Shown here piece after piece: positions 9,798 to 17,684 of a stretch of DNA of 64,000 nucleotides (positions within the stretch are counted from its first letter, which is position 1; the number at the start of each line of letters is the position of its first letter). The notes below the pieces were generated by a model. It worked only from the letters and a program-made list of their open reading frames with translations, did not search any database and was not told the origin of the DNA. A program made the position numbers and the translations under genes. This DNA comes from Prado023 sp963774745. Lineage in GTDB: Bacteria; Actinomycetota; Actinomycetes; S36-B12; CAIYMF01. The stretch is from NCBI GenBank assembly GCA_963774745.1, contig CAVZGE010000003.1, positions 775,222 through 839,221 of the forward strand. Direction: 5' to 3'.

Positions 9798-10758
9798 CGC
9801 GCCGCGTGGCCACCGCGTGCCTGGTTGCGGTCGCGTGCTTGACTCCGGTAAGCGCGTCCGCAGACGAGTCTGAGGACGCCGCAAGCGTGAACGTCGACCA
9901 GGGTGCGGGGGAGACGGCGGTGCGGTCGTCGACGTCAACGCCGGACACTCCACCACCAGCCCTGGCACGTCCTCCGGTGGGGGTGGGGGGACGACTCAGG
10001 CGGGATCCAGGTCACCTGGCAAGCGGGTGTGCACGTACAAGGGCGACGAGATCACGTGCACGTCCGAGTTGGGGGTGTGGTCCGAGGAGCGGCAGTGCTT
10101 CGTGCGGCGGGTCTCGCCGCAGCCACCCGTCGACCACGCGATCTGGGAGGGCCGCGAGGACGGGACGATCTATCAGTGCGTCCAGCCGGGCTCTGCCTTC
10201 AGCGCAGGTGTGGGCAACGGCTTCTGGTTCTGGGCGCCCAGCGCGGGAGCCGCCGGTGCCCCGGTCCTGGTGGACCCGGTCACCCTGGCCGAGAAGGCCA
10301 TCGAGCGAATGGAGCTCGAGTCCCCCTCGGTCGGCATGACCCCGCTGACCGCAGGGGCTCCCCTGCTCGTCGGCATGGACGCCTGGCTCTGGATCGACAA
10401 CGCCGGACCCCACGGGTACGGACCGATCACCCGCACGGCCACGGCGGGCCCGGTCTCGGTGACCGCGACAGCCGAGGTCACGAGGGTCGTCTGGGAGCTC
10501 GGCGACGGAACCCGGCTCACCTGCCGCAGCGCAGGCACCCCGTGGTCCCCCGACAAGGGCACCGGCCCCTCACCGACGTGCGGCCATCGGTACCTGACCC
10601 CGTCCACGCAGGAGCCGGACGGCACCTTCACCGTCCGGGCGACCGCGCACTGGCAGGTGGAATGGACCGGCGCTGGGCAGGCCGGCGAGATCACCTTCAC
10701 GATGGACGGCGAGCGCGAGCAACCCGTGACCGAGGTTCAGGTCCTCCAGACCAGCTGA
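9791..10758 (+). CDS. Secreted PKD-like protein with paired cysteines (frame broken near the N-terminus)
   Basis: The gene starts with a signal peptide (MLTRRVATACLVAVACLTP...ASADES) and changes frame about 40 codons later. Adding one G to the five-G run at 9907-9911 joins it to a long frame. That frame has a glycine-rich linker, a Cys pair (CTYKGDEITC) and a C-terminal beta-rich domain with VVWELGDGTRLTC and a later CGHRY. Corrected length is about 322 residues. The WELGDGT motif resembles the conserved core of PKD and related immunoglobulin-like folds. The 7-base overlap with the lipoprotein gene implies coupling. The family is recurrent among secreted actinobacterial proteins but uncharacterised. 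The break is probably a homopolymer error. Confidence 0.65.
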
Positions 10759-10775
10759 CCGACCGACCGCAACGC

Positions 10776-12296
10776 TCACAGTCGCCAGCGGGTGCGGTGT
10801 TGGGTGCGGATGGTCCAGGGTGCGCCGTTGTTGGCGGGCCAGGGTGTTCCGGCGGGTGCCCCGGGGGGTGGTTCGGTGACTTCGGTTCCGGGTGGGGTGG
10901 GTTCGATGGTCCACATGCCGAGGTCGACCTGGCGGTGGTGGGTCCAGCAGAGCAGCGCCAGGTTGTCGATGTCCGATGGCCCGTCGGCGGCCCAGTCCTG
11001 CACGTGGTGGGACTGGCAGTTCTCGGCCGGGATCTGCATCCGGGAATGATGCAGCCGCCGTCGCGGGCCGCCAGGGCCTTGCGCTGCGCGGGGGTGGCGG
11101 TCCGGGAGGTGCGCCCGACGGCCAGCGGGATCCGGGGTCCGTCGAACAGCAGCGCGGCCAGGGCCGCGACCCGGCCCGCGGCGGTGGGCTCTGTCGTGGG
11201 CGTGGATCCCGCGCCGATGGTGGATCCCGCGCCGGCCGTGGGCGTTCCGCGGCCGTGGGCCCGGTGTTCTCGGGGCCGTAGCAGGTCCTCGGGGGTGTCT
11301 GGGCAGCGGGTGCCGAGGTCGGCCGGTTCGTCGCCCGGACACCGTGCGGGGGTGGTGATCGCGATGGGGGTGATGGTGGGGTCGCAGGCGGTGAACCGTT
11401 GTTCGCTGGGGGTGAGGAGGTGGCCGCGGCTGGTGGTCCAGACGGGGTCCCCGTGCTGGGTGTGTTCGAGGGTGACGGTCAGGGCCACGGGCAGCCCGCC
11501 GCGGGTGGGAAGCGCGCCCGCGGTGGCGGCGGTGTTGACGAGCTCGATCAGGGCGTCGGCGCGCCGTGCTCCGGCGGGGGTGTGGTCGGCGGTGGAGCGG
11601 AGTCGTTCGGCCAGGGCGTCGATGGCGGCGATCACGGCTTCGCCTTCGAGGCGGGGCAGGGTGCCGGAGAGGATGACGGTGTCGCCGAGTAGGGCGAAGG
11701 ACAGGTCCCGGGTGCTGTGCGCGTCGGCTTCATCGGTGCTGGGGTCGTCGGTGGGTGGGTGCAGCAGGCGGATGGCGCTGAGCACGAACCGGGTGATCAT
11801 CGGCGGGGACCACTGCCCCCACCGGGGTTCCAGGGTGCTGATCACCGCCGCCAGCTGGTCGGTGGTGAGCGGGCCGGTGTTGCGGGCGAGGGCGTCGACG
11901 TGTTCGGAGGTGATGATCCCGGCGGCCCACGCACCGGCCAGGGCCGGGTGCCCGGCGGCCAGGGCCCCGGTGCGGGCCAGCCGGCGGGCCTGTGGGTGGT
12001 GCCAGCCGCGGGCGGCCAGGACCGCCCCGGGGCCGACCAACGGCAGGCTGCCGGCGGTGGTGGCGGCGTGCATCCGGCGGGCCAGCTCGTACTCGACCAC
12101 GGCGAACGCCCCAGCCAGCACCTCCACATCAGCGCAGGGGCGGTCCCCGGCGAGCAGACCCATCGCGGGCAGGTCCCCAACCGCGCACGAGGTGGCCCGC
12201 TCCCAGAGCGCCGGCCACCTCTTCCGACGCGGCCGGTACCGCGGCCACCGCCCGCCGGTCGACCACCACCTGCTGGTCGACGATCGTGCTCGTCAC
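10776..12296 (-). CDS. DUF222 / HNH endonuclease of the 13E12 repeat family (two frame breaks)
   Basis: A DUF222 domain (about residues 30-330) is followed by an Arg/Pro-rich linker and a C-terminal HNH nuclease with CIIPGC, CQSHHVQDW and NLALLCWTHHRQVD. These supply the zinc cysteines and the catalytic HH...N...H. Corrected length is about 507 residues. One base is missing near 11036, inside the first Cys motif, and a second break near 12206 (WERATSCAVGDLPAMG resumes after it) lies early in DUF222. The GTG start MTSTIVDQQVVV is chosen because it begins the conserved N-terminus and sits 16 bases below a perfect SOS box. Such genes (13E12 elements of mycobacteria) occur in many copies and are known LexA targets. 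Their role is unresolved. Confidence 0.82.
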
Positions 12297-12311
12297 AACC
12301 CCCACCCCCCG

Positions 12312-12329
12312 TTCGAACTGATGTTCGAA
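12312..12329 (-). promoter_or_regulatory. LexA (SOS) box upstream of the DUF222-HNH gene
   Basis: TTCGAACTGATGTTCGAA is a perfect inverted repeat around four bases. It contains the actinobacterial and Gram-positive LexA core TCGAAC-N4-GTTCGA. It ends 16 bases before the GTG start of the HNH gene, where LexA would block transcription. Mycobacterial 13E12 genes carry the same arrangement. Confidence 0.85.
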
Positions 12330-12448
12330 TCCTATCAGGGACGACCGACACCAACAACCCCGACCCGGGTGTCGGTGGACACCGCCCGGCCCCCGAGCGC
12401 ACCCGCCGGCGAGCACGGATGCAGTGGCTTATGCGCTCCTATTGCGTG

Positions 12449-12478
12449 TTGCTATACGACCCGATAGATCCCTACACT
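12449..12478 (+). promoter_or_regulatory. Candidate promoter for a leaderless transcript
   Basis: TTGCTA and TACACT are spaced by 18 bases in a locally AT-richer stretch. The -10-like element ends 7 bases before an ATG, the geometry expected of a leaderless actinobacterial mRNA. The ORF it would serve is truncated. Confidence 0.4.
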
Positions 12479-12485
12479 CAGGCGG

Positions 12486-12566
12486 ATGGATCCCGTCAGC
12501 AACCCCTACGCGCCCGGTGCCGGGCGACCGAACCGGCACCTCCGGCAGGGATCCCAGCCCTCCTGA
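12486..12566 (+). pseudogene. Possible remnant of the 5' end of an AAA-ATPase gene (NPYAPGAG N-terminus)
   Basis: A 26-codon ORF begins MDPVSNPYAPGAG and then stops. As I recall, many actinobacterial ATP-binding proteins begin NPY.PGAG..PP.LAGRD. Here a second frame just downstream reads GTSGRDPSPPEQ, as if the next segment were shifted, after which nothing recognisable follows. This suggests a gene start left over after a deletion or rearrangement. The promoter-like element just upstream would give a leaderless message. The interpretation rests on a short motif only. The rest of the roughly 330 bases between the HNH start and the next gene holds only the SOS box. Confidence 0.3.
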
Positions 12567-12630
12567 GCAGCCGGCACGCGAACCGGCACCGGCCCTCACG
12601 ATTCACGCGCTCGCCCCCGAAGGCGGTGGG

Positions 12631-12924
12631 TCAGCCGGTGAGCTCGGCGATGTCACCACGGACGAGCCACGCGATCCACGGGGCGACGGAGATCGCACCA
12701 ACCACCAGGTACAGGGCAACCAGGCGCCGGCGGTGCGGTGGATGGGTCGTCCATCGCAGGCCGATGGCCCCGGGGAAGAGCCCGACCCAGGCAACAGCAG
12801 GCAGGGCGAACAGGACCAGGAAGGGCAGGGCGTAGAGCAGCACCAGCTGCCAGGTCCCGGGACCCCGGGCAACAACGACCTCCGGCTCCACGGGCCACCG
12901 GGGCGGGTCCTGCTCGTCAGTCAT
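12631..12924 (-). CDS. Small two-helix membrane protein (97 aa)
   Basis: The ORF encodes 97 residues with a charged N-terminus (MTDEQDPPRWPVEPE) and hydrophobic segments at about 29-53 (LVLLYALPFLVLFALPAVAW) and 72-90 (LVALYLVVGAISVAPWIAW). These are separated by a basic loop TTHPPHRRR. ATG is chosen because the frame upstream is low-complexity. No family is recognised. It lies downstream of pgi on the same strand, about 155 bases away. Confidence 0.5.
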   Translation of the reverse strand: MTDEQDPPRWPVEPEVVVARGPGTWQLVLLYALPFLVLFALPAVAWVGLFPGAIGLRWTTHPPHRRRLVALYLVVGAISVAPWIAWLVRGDIAELTG

Positions 12925-13080
12925 GCATCCCCAATCCGTCGCGTCGCTGCGTTCGTCGCCCGGCCAGCCCCAGCCCGCGCGCGTCGCCGGCTCAGCCCCA
13001 GCCCGCGATCGCCGCCCGGCCAGTCGCCCCGGCCGCGATCGCCCGTCGATTGCCACCGTCAGGCGGCGGACGCAGCCGAG

Positions 13081-14712
13081 TCAGCGGCCCCGCGCCGCCC
13101 GGTACCGGGCGATCAGGGCGTTCGTCGAGGAGTCCAACGACGCCTCGGACTCACCAGTCAGCATCGGCGCGATCGAGTCCGCGACCACCTTGCCGAGCTG
13201 GACGCCCCACTGGTCGTACGGGTTGAGGTCCCAGATCATCCCCTGCACGAAGGTCGAGTGCTCGTACAGCGAGATGAGCGCACCGAGGGTGAACGGGGAC
13301 AGGGACTCGGCCACCAGCATGTTGTTCGGTCGATTTCCCGGCATGACCTTGTGCTCGACGAGGTGCGCCGGGGTCCCGTCTGCCTCCACCTCGGCGGCGG
13401 ACCGGCCGAACGCCATGACCCCGGACTGGGCCAGGCAGTTGGCGACGAGCAGGTCGTGGTGGTTGCCCACGTCATTGATGGGCCGGGCGAAGAAGATGAA
13501 GTCAGCGGCGATGATCGTCGTGCCCTGGTGCAGCATCTGGTAGAAGGAGTGCTGGCCGTTCGTGCCCGGCTCGCCCCAGAACGCCGCCGACGTGTCGTAG
13601 TCCACCGGGTCACCGGCTGCGGTCACCCGCTTGCCGTTGCTCTCCATGATCATCTGCTGCAGGTAGGCCGGGAACCGCAGCAGGTACTGGTCGTAGGGCA
13701 GCACGACGTGGTCGGCGGTCCCGAGGAAGTTGCGGTTCCACACGCACAGCAGGCCGTGCAGCACCGGCAGGTTCTCGCGCGCGGGCGCGGTGCGGAAGTG
13801 CATGTCCATCGCGTGCAGGCCGGCCAGCAGCTCGCCGAAGTGCTCCGGACCGATCGCGATCATCGTCGACAGGCCGATCGCCGAGCTCATCGAGTAGCGC
13901 CCGCCCACCCAGTCCCAGAAACCGAACATGTTGGCCGTGTCGATTCCGAACGCAGCCACCTTCTCGGCGTTCGTCGAGATCGCCACGAAGTGCCGGGCCA
14001 CCGCTGCGGCGTCCCCGCCGAGCCCGCCGACCAGCCAGTCGCGCGCCGTGCGCGCATTGGTCATCGTCTCCTGCGTGGTGAAGGTCTTGGACGCCACGAG
14101 GAACAGGGTCTCGGCCGGATCGAGGTCCCGGGTCTGCTCCACGAAGTCCGAACCGTCCACGTTCGAGACGAAGCGCATCACGAGGTCGCGATCGGACACG
14201 TGCCGCAGGGCCTGGTAGGCCATCACCGGCCCGAGGTCCGACCCGCCGATGCCGATGTTCACGACAGTGCGGATCGGCCGCCCCGTGAAGCCCAGCCACG
14301 TCCCCGCGCGCACCTTGTCGGCGAAGGCCCCCATCTTCGCCAGCACCTCGTGCACGTCGGCGACGACGTCCTGGCCGTCGACGACCAGCGTCGCGCTCGC
14401 GGGCAGGCGCAGCGCCGTGTGCAGCACCGCGCGGTCCTCGGTGTTGTTGATGTGCTCGCCGGTGAACATGGCCTCGCGACGGCCGGCGAGGTCGCGCTCC
14501 TCGGCCAGGGCGACCAGCAGGTCGATCGTCTGGCTGGTGACCCGCTGCTTGGCGTAGTCCAGGTGCCAGCCGGCGCCATCGGCTGAGAACGTCGCCGCGC
14601 GATCGACATCCGCGGCGTCGAACAGCTCCCGGACGGTCGTCGCGGACATCGACTCGGCATGCGCGGACAGGGCCTGCCATGCGGCGGCAGAGGTGAGCGG
14701 GGACAGGGTCAT
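13081..14712 (-). CDS. pgi: Glucose-6-phosphate isomerase
   Basis: Pgi interconverts glucose 6-phosphate and fructose 6-phosphate in glycolysis and gluconeogenesis. At 543 residues it matches the long bacterial/eukaryotic type (E. coli 549). The signature VNIGIGGSDLGPVMAY lies near residue 145 and the second signature EHSTFVQGMIWDLNPYDQWG near 485. The catalytic Glu (GEPGTNGQHSFYQ, near 380) and the Lys in the second signature region (GVQLGKV) are present. The ATG start is preceded by GGAGGCACCCCC. It lies 27 bases downstream of the mshC stop on the same strand. Confidence 0.96.
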   Translation of the reverse strand: MTLSPLTSAAAWQALSAHAESMSATTVRELFDAADVDRAATFSADGAGWHLDYAKQRVTSQTIDLLVALAEERDLAGRREAMFTGEHINNTEDRAVLHTALRLPASATLVVDGQDVVADVHEVLAKMGAFADKVRAGTWLGFTGRPIRTVVNIGIGGSDLGPVMAYQALRHVSDRDLVMRFVSNVDGSDFVEQTRDLDPAETLFLVASKTFTTQETMTNARTARDWLVGGLGGDAAAVARHFVAISTNAEKVAAFGIDTANMFGFWDWVGGRYSMSSAIGLSTMIAIGPEHFGELLAGLHAMDMHFRTAPARENLPVLHGLLCVWNRNFLGTADHVVLPYDQYLLRFPAYLQQMIMESNGKRVTAAGDPVDYDTSAAFWGEPGTNGQHSFYQMLHQGTTIIAADFIFFARPINDVGNHHDLLVANCLAQSGVMAFGRSAAEVEADGTPAHLVEHKVMPGNRPNNMLVAESLSPFTLGALISLYEHSTFVQGMIWDLNPYDQWGVQLGKVVADSIAPMLTGESEASLDSSTNALIARYRAARGR

Positions 14713-14739
14713 GGGGGTGCCTCCTTCGACGCGCCCAGA

Positions 14740-15969
14740 CTAGGAGAGGTCGACCCCGAGAAGCGTGTCGAGCAGCACCCGCACCTGCATCGGGGCATCC
14801 GCGTCAGCCCCCAGGCCGGCCACCGCGTCGGTGGCCCAGCGGTCGACAAGATCCAGGGCGCCGGGCGCGTCGAGGTCGTCGGCGATCCGCTCGCGCACCC
14901 CGGCCAGCAGCGCGTCGCCGGAGGGACCGCTGGCCGCCTGCACGCCCGCGCGCCATCTCAGGACGCGTCGCTCGGCCCGCTCCAGGTCAGCCGGCGTCCA
15001 CTCCCAGTCGCTGCGGTAGTGGTGGGCCAGCAGCGCGAGACGAACGGCCGCGGACTGCACGCCCGCGCGGCGCAGCCGGGAGACGAACACGAGGTTGCCG
15101 CGCGACTTGCTCATCTTGTGGCCCTCGTAGCCGACCATCCCGGCGTGCACGAAGTGCTCGGCGAACGGGGACTCCCCCGTCGCGATCCCTGCCTGGGCCG
15201 AGCACATCTCGTGGTGCGGGAACGCCAGGTCCGAACCGCCGCCCTGCACGTCGAAGCCCATCCCGAGGTGGTCCAGGGCGATCGCCGTGCACTCGATGTG
15301 CCAGCCTGGCCGGCCGTGCCCGAGCTCGGTGTCCCAGGCGGGCTCGTCGGGGCGTGCGGCCTGCCAGAGCATGCAGTCCAAGGGGGTCCGCTTCCCCGGC
15401 CGGGCAGGGTCACCGCCGCGCTCGGCGAAGACCGCGCGCATCGCGGCCGGATCCAGTCCGGAGACCTCGCCGAACCCGGGGGCTGCCGAGGTCGTGAAGT
15501 AGAGGTCGCCGTCGACGTCGTAGACCGCCCCGGCGTCGCGCAGCCGGCCGATCCACTGCACCACCGAGGGGATCGACTCCACGGCGCCGATGTAGTCCCG
15601 CGGGGGCAGGACGTTGAGCGCCGCCATGTCCTCGGCGAACAGCGCGGTCTCGGAGCGGGCCAGCTCGCGCCAGTCCTGCCCGGTGGCCACGGCGCGCTCC
15701 AGCAGCGGATCGTCGACGTCGGTGACGTTCTGCACGTAGTGGACCTCGTGCCCGAGGTCGCGCCAGTACCGGTTGACCAGGTCGAAGGCGACGTAGGTGG
15801 CCGCATGGCCCATGTGGGTGGCGTCGTACGGCGTGATCCCGCAGACGTACATCCTGGCCACGGCACCGGGCGCGGTCGGTCGGACCTGCTTGCTCCGGGT
15901 GTCGAACAGGCTCAGGGCAGGACCCCGACCGGGCAGCTCTCGGGGCGCTCTCCCCGTCCAGGACTCCAC
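14740..15969 (-). CDS. mshC: Cysteine:1-D-myo-inosityl 2-amino-2-deoxy-alpha-D-glucopyranoside ligase
   Basis: MshC activates cysteine with ATP and joins it to GlcN-inositol in mycothiol biosynthesis. It is a shortened paralogue of cysteinyl-tRNA synthetase. The 409 residues match MshC (about 410), not CysS (about 460). The diagnostic MYVCGITPYDATHMGHAATY lies near residue 40, with the HIGH-like THMGHA; CysS has GPTVYD here. Zinc ligands are Cys in YVCG, Cys in HIECTAIA and His in AFPHHEM, and KMSKSRGN lies near 285. The GTG start gives the conserved MESWTGRAPRELPGRGP N-terminus. Mycothiol is the actinobacterial low-molecular-weight thiol, so this gene supports the taxonomic call. Confidence 0.93.
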   Translation of the reverse strand: MESWTGRAPRELPGRGPALSLFDTRSKQVRPTAPGAVARMYVCGITPYDATHMGHAATYVAFDLVNRYWRDLGHEVHYVQNVTDVDDPLLERAVATGQDWRELARSETALFAEDMAALNVLPPRDYIGAVESIPSVVQWIGRLRDAGAVYDVDGDLYFTTSAAPGFGEVSGLDPAAMRAVFAERGGDPARPGKRTPLDCMLWQAARPDEPAWDTELGHGRPGWHIECTAIALDHLGMGFDVQGGGSDLAFPHHEMCSAQAGIATGESPFAEHFVHAGMVGYEGHKMSKSRGNLVFVSRLRRAGVQSAAVRLALLAHHYRSDWEWTPADLERAERRVLRWRAGVQAASGPSGDALLAGVRERIADDLDAPGALDLVDRWATDAVAGLGADADAPMQVRVLLDTLLGVDLS

Positions 15970-16038
15970 GGGTCCACACCCTAGGCCCTGATCGGCACAC
16001 GCGCCGGAGCGTCGCGGGGATCGACGTAGGCTGGGGGC

Positions 16039-16828
16039 GTGCTCGAGATCCTCCGGCAGCGTCGATGGCTGGGCTTCACCGCCTTCGTCCTGGCGATGCT
16101 GGTCCTGTGCGCCGTGCTCGCACGGTGGCAGTGGAGCCGCTACCAGGTCCGCCTCGCGGAGAACGACCGCCTCGACGCCGCCCTGTCGGCTCCCGCGGTG
16201 CCGGTCGAGGAGCTGCTCGACGCCGCGCCTGCGGGCTCGGGCGCCCCGGACCTGCCACCGGAGCTCGAGTGGCGCACCGTCACGGCCACGGGCACGTTCG
16301 ACGCCGCGGGCGAGGCAGCCGTCCGCCGCCGACCGCTGGATGGGCGCAACGGGTTCTGGATCGTCACGCCGCTGGTGACCGACTCCGGCGTCCTGCTGGT
16401 CAACCGGGGATGGACCCCGGCAGGCGGCGAGGCCACCACCGCCCCTGACGTCCCCGCCCCGCCCGCCGGCCCGGTCACCGTGACCGGGCGCCTGCGCCCC
16501 GCCGAGGTCACGGAGGCGAGCGAAGCACCGCCGGAGGGGCAGGCGTGGGCCACCGATCCGCAGGTGCTCGTCACGCCTGCGGGAACCCCGCGCTACAACG
16601 CCTACGCCGAGCTGTCCTCGAGCACGCCTCGCCGCCGATGCGGAGCTCACCGGCCTGCCCGTTCCCGGTCACCGCGGGCTGAACAACCTCGTCTACTCGG
16701 TGCAGTGGCTGCTGTTCGGGCTCGTCGGGATCGTGGGCTGGTGGCGACTGATCCGCGGCGAGGGGCGGCGCCCCGAGGAGTCCGAGGACGTGCTGGGCGA
16801 GTCCGCGGCCGAGGAGCCGGCGACCTGA
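16039..16828 (+). CDS. SURF1-family cytochrome oxidase assembly protein (one frame break)
   Basis: SURF1 helps assemble the aa3-type cytochrome c oxidase, probably in heme a insertion. The GTG-started protein has a first membrane helix at about 11-31 (LGFTAFVLAMLVLCAVLARW) followed by the family WQWSRY segment. The external domain carries GFWIVTPLV and LLVNRGWTP, and the C-terminal helix is NNLVYSVQWLLFGLVGIVGW. The last part lies in another frame: near 16625-16635 one base is extra or two are missing. Corrected length is about 262 residues, normal for actinobacterial SURF1. The gene converges on a HAD gene with a hairpin between them. Confidence 0.87.
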
Positions 16829-16874
16829 CCCCTGGCAGCCCCGGGCAGCGGTGGCGACGCGCTGCTGCACGCCA

Positions 16875-16893
16875 GGGTCCACGTCCTGGACCC
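16875..16893. terminator. Bidirectional hairpin between convergent SURF1 and HAD genes
   Basis: GGGTCCA pairs perfectly with TGGACCC around a 5-base loop in the short gap between two convergent genes. There is no strong T-tract on either side. Confidence 0.5.
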
Positions 16894-16907
16894 GGCGAAG
16901 TCCGAGC

Positions 16908-17684
16908 TCAGCTGACCGGGCGGCCGTTCCACCGATCGACGTGCTCCAGGACCTCGCCCAGCCGCTGGACCACGGCGTCGGGCTCCCCCTCGACAGGACC
17001 GCGCTGGTCGTGCGGGATGTCGCTGTGCGGCACGAGGATCGCGCGCATCCCGACCTGCTGGGCACCGTGCACGTCGTCCCAGGCCCGGTCACCGACGAAG
17101 ACCGCACGGCCCGGGTCGGTCACGCCGACCGCGCGCAGCGCGGCCACGAACGCGTCCTGATGCGGCTTGCCGACGGGCAGCTCCGAGGAGTAGACCGCCC
17201 CATCGATGAGCTCCAGCAGGCCATCCCGGGCGAAGACCGCCTCGTGGTGGGACCGCGGCCACAGTGTGTTCGACAGCACGCCGATGCGGATCCCACGCTC
17301 ACGCAGCGCCCGCAGCAGCGGCACGGCGTCGGGGTCGGCGTCGGTGTGCGGGTCCCAGAACCGCAGGTAGGCGGCAAGCGCCTCCTGGTGCCGCGCACTG
17401 CGCAGGTCGATCCCGGCGTCGAGGAGCATCTGGTCCAGGTGACCGGCGCCGGTGCTCCCGGCGCTGCGGTGCTGGTCCTGCCAGCGCCGGATCTCCGCGG
17501 CGTACAGGCGGGCAGCGAGGCTCGCGGCATGGCGGGCGTCGTACACGCTGGCATAGGCGTACCACCCGGCGGTGAGGTCGACCTCGTGCCATGGGGTCAG
17601 GGTGCCGCCCCAGTCGAAGATCACGGCCTCGATGCGGGCGCTGGGCCCAGCCGCCGGGTCTGCTCCGTCGACCGGTTGCGTCAC
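16908..17684 (-). CDS. HAD-superfamily hydrolase with a D-W-G-G-T motif I
   Basis: A 258-residue HAD IA-like protein. Motif I is VIFDWGGTLTPW near residue 22, motif II VLSNTLW near 135, the motif III Lys is in ELPVGKPHQDAF near 170, and motif IV is VFVGDRAWDDVHGAQ near 195. The second Asp of the canonical DxDGT is replaced by Gly. This removes the usual acid/base residue, so phosphatase activity is less certain. This D-W-G-G-T variant forms a known branch of the superfamily. The start codon overlaps the proS stop by four bases, implying cotranslation with prolyl-tRNA synthetase. Confidence 0.85.
   Translation of the reverse strand: MTQPVDGADPAAGPSARIEAVIFDWGGTLTPWHEVDLTAGWYAYASVYDARHAASLAARLYAAEIRRWQDQHRSAGSTGAGHLDQMLLDAGIDLRSARHQEALAAYLRFWDPHTDADPDAVPLLRALRERGIRIGVLSNTLWPRSHHEAVFARDGLLELIDGAVYSSELPVGKPHQDAFVAALRAVGVTDPGRAVFVGDRAWDDVHGAQQVGMRAILVPHSDIPHDQRGPVEGEPDAVVQRLGEVLEHVDRWNGRPVS

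Noticed and set aside
14740..15969. Cysteinyl-tRNA synthetase
   Set aside because: The protein is too short and has GITPYDATHMGHA instead of the CysS GPTVYD...HIGHA motif; MshC fits better.
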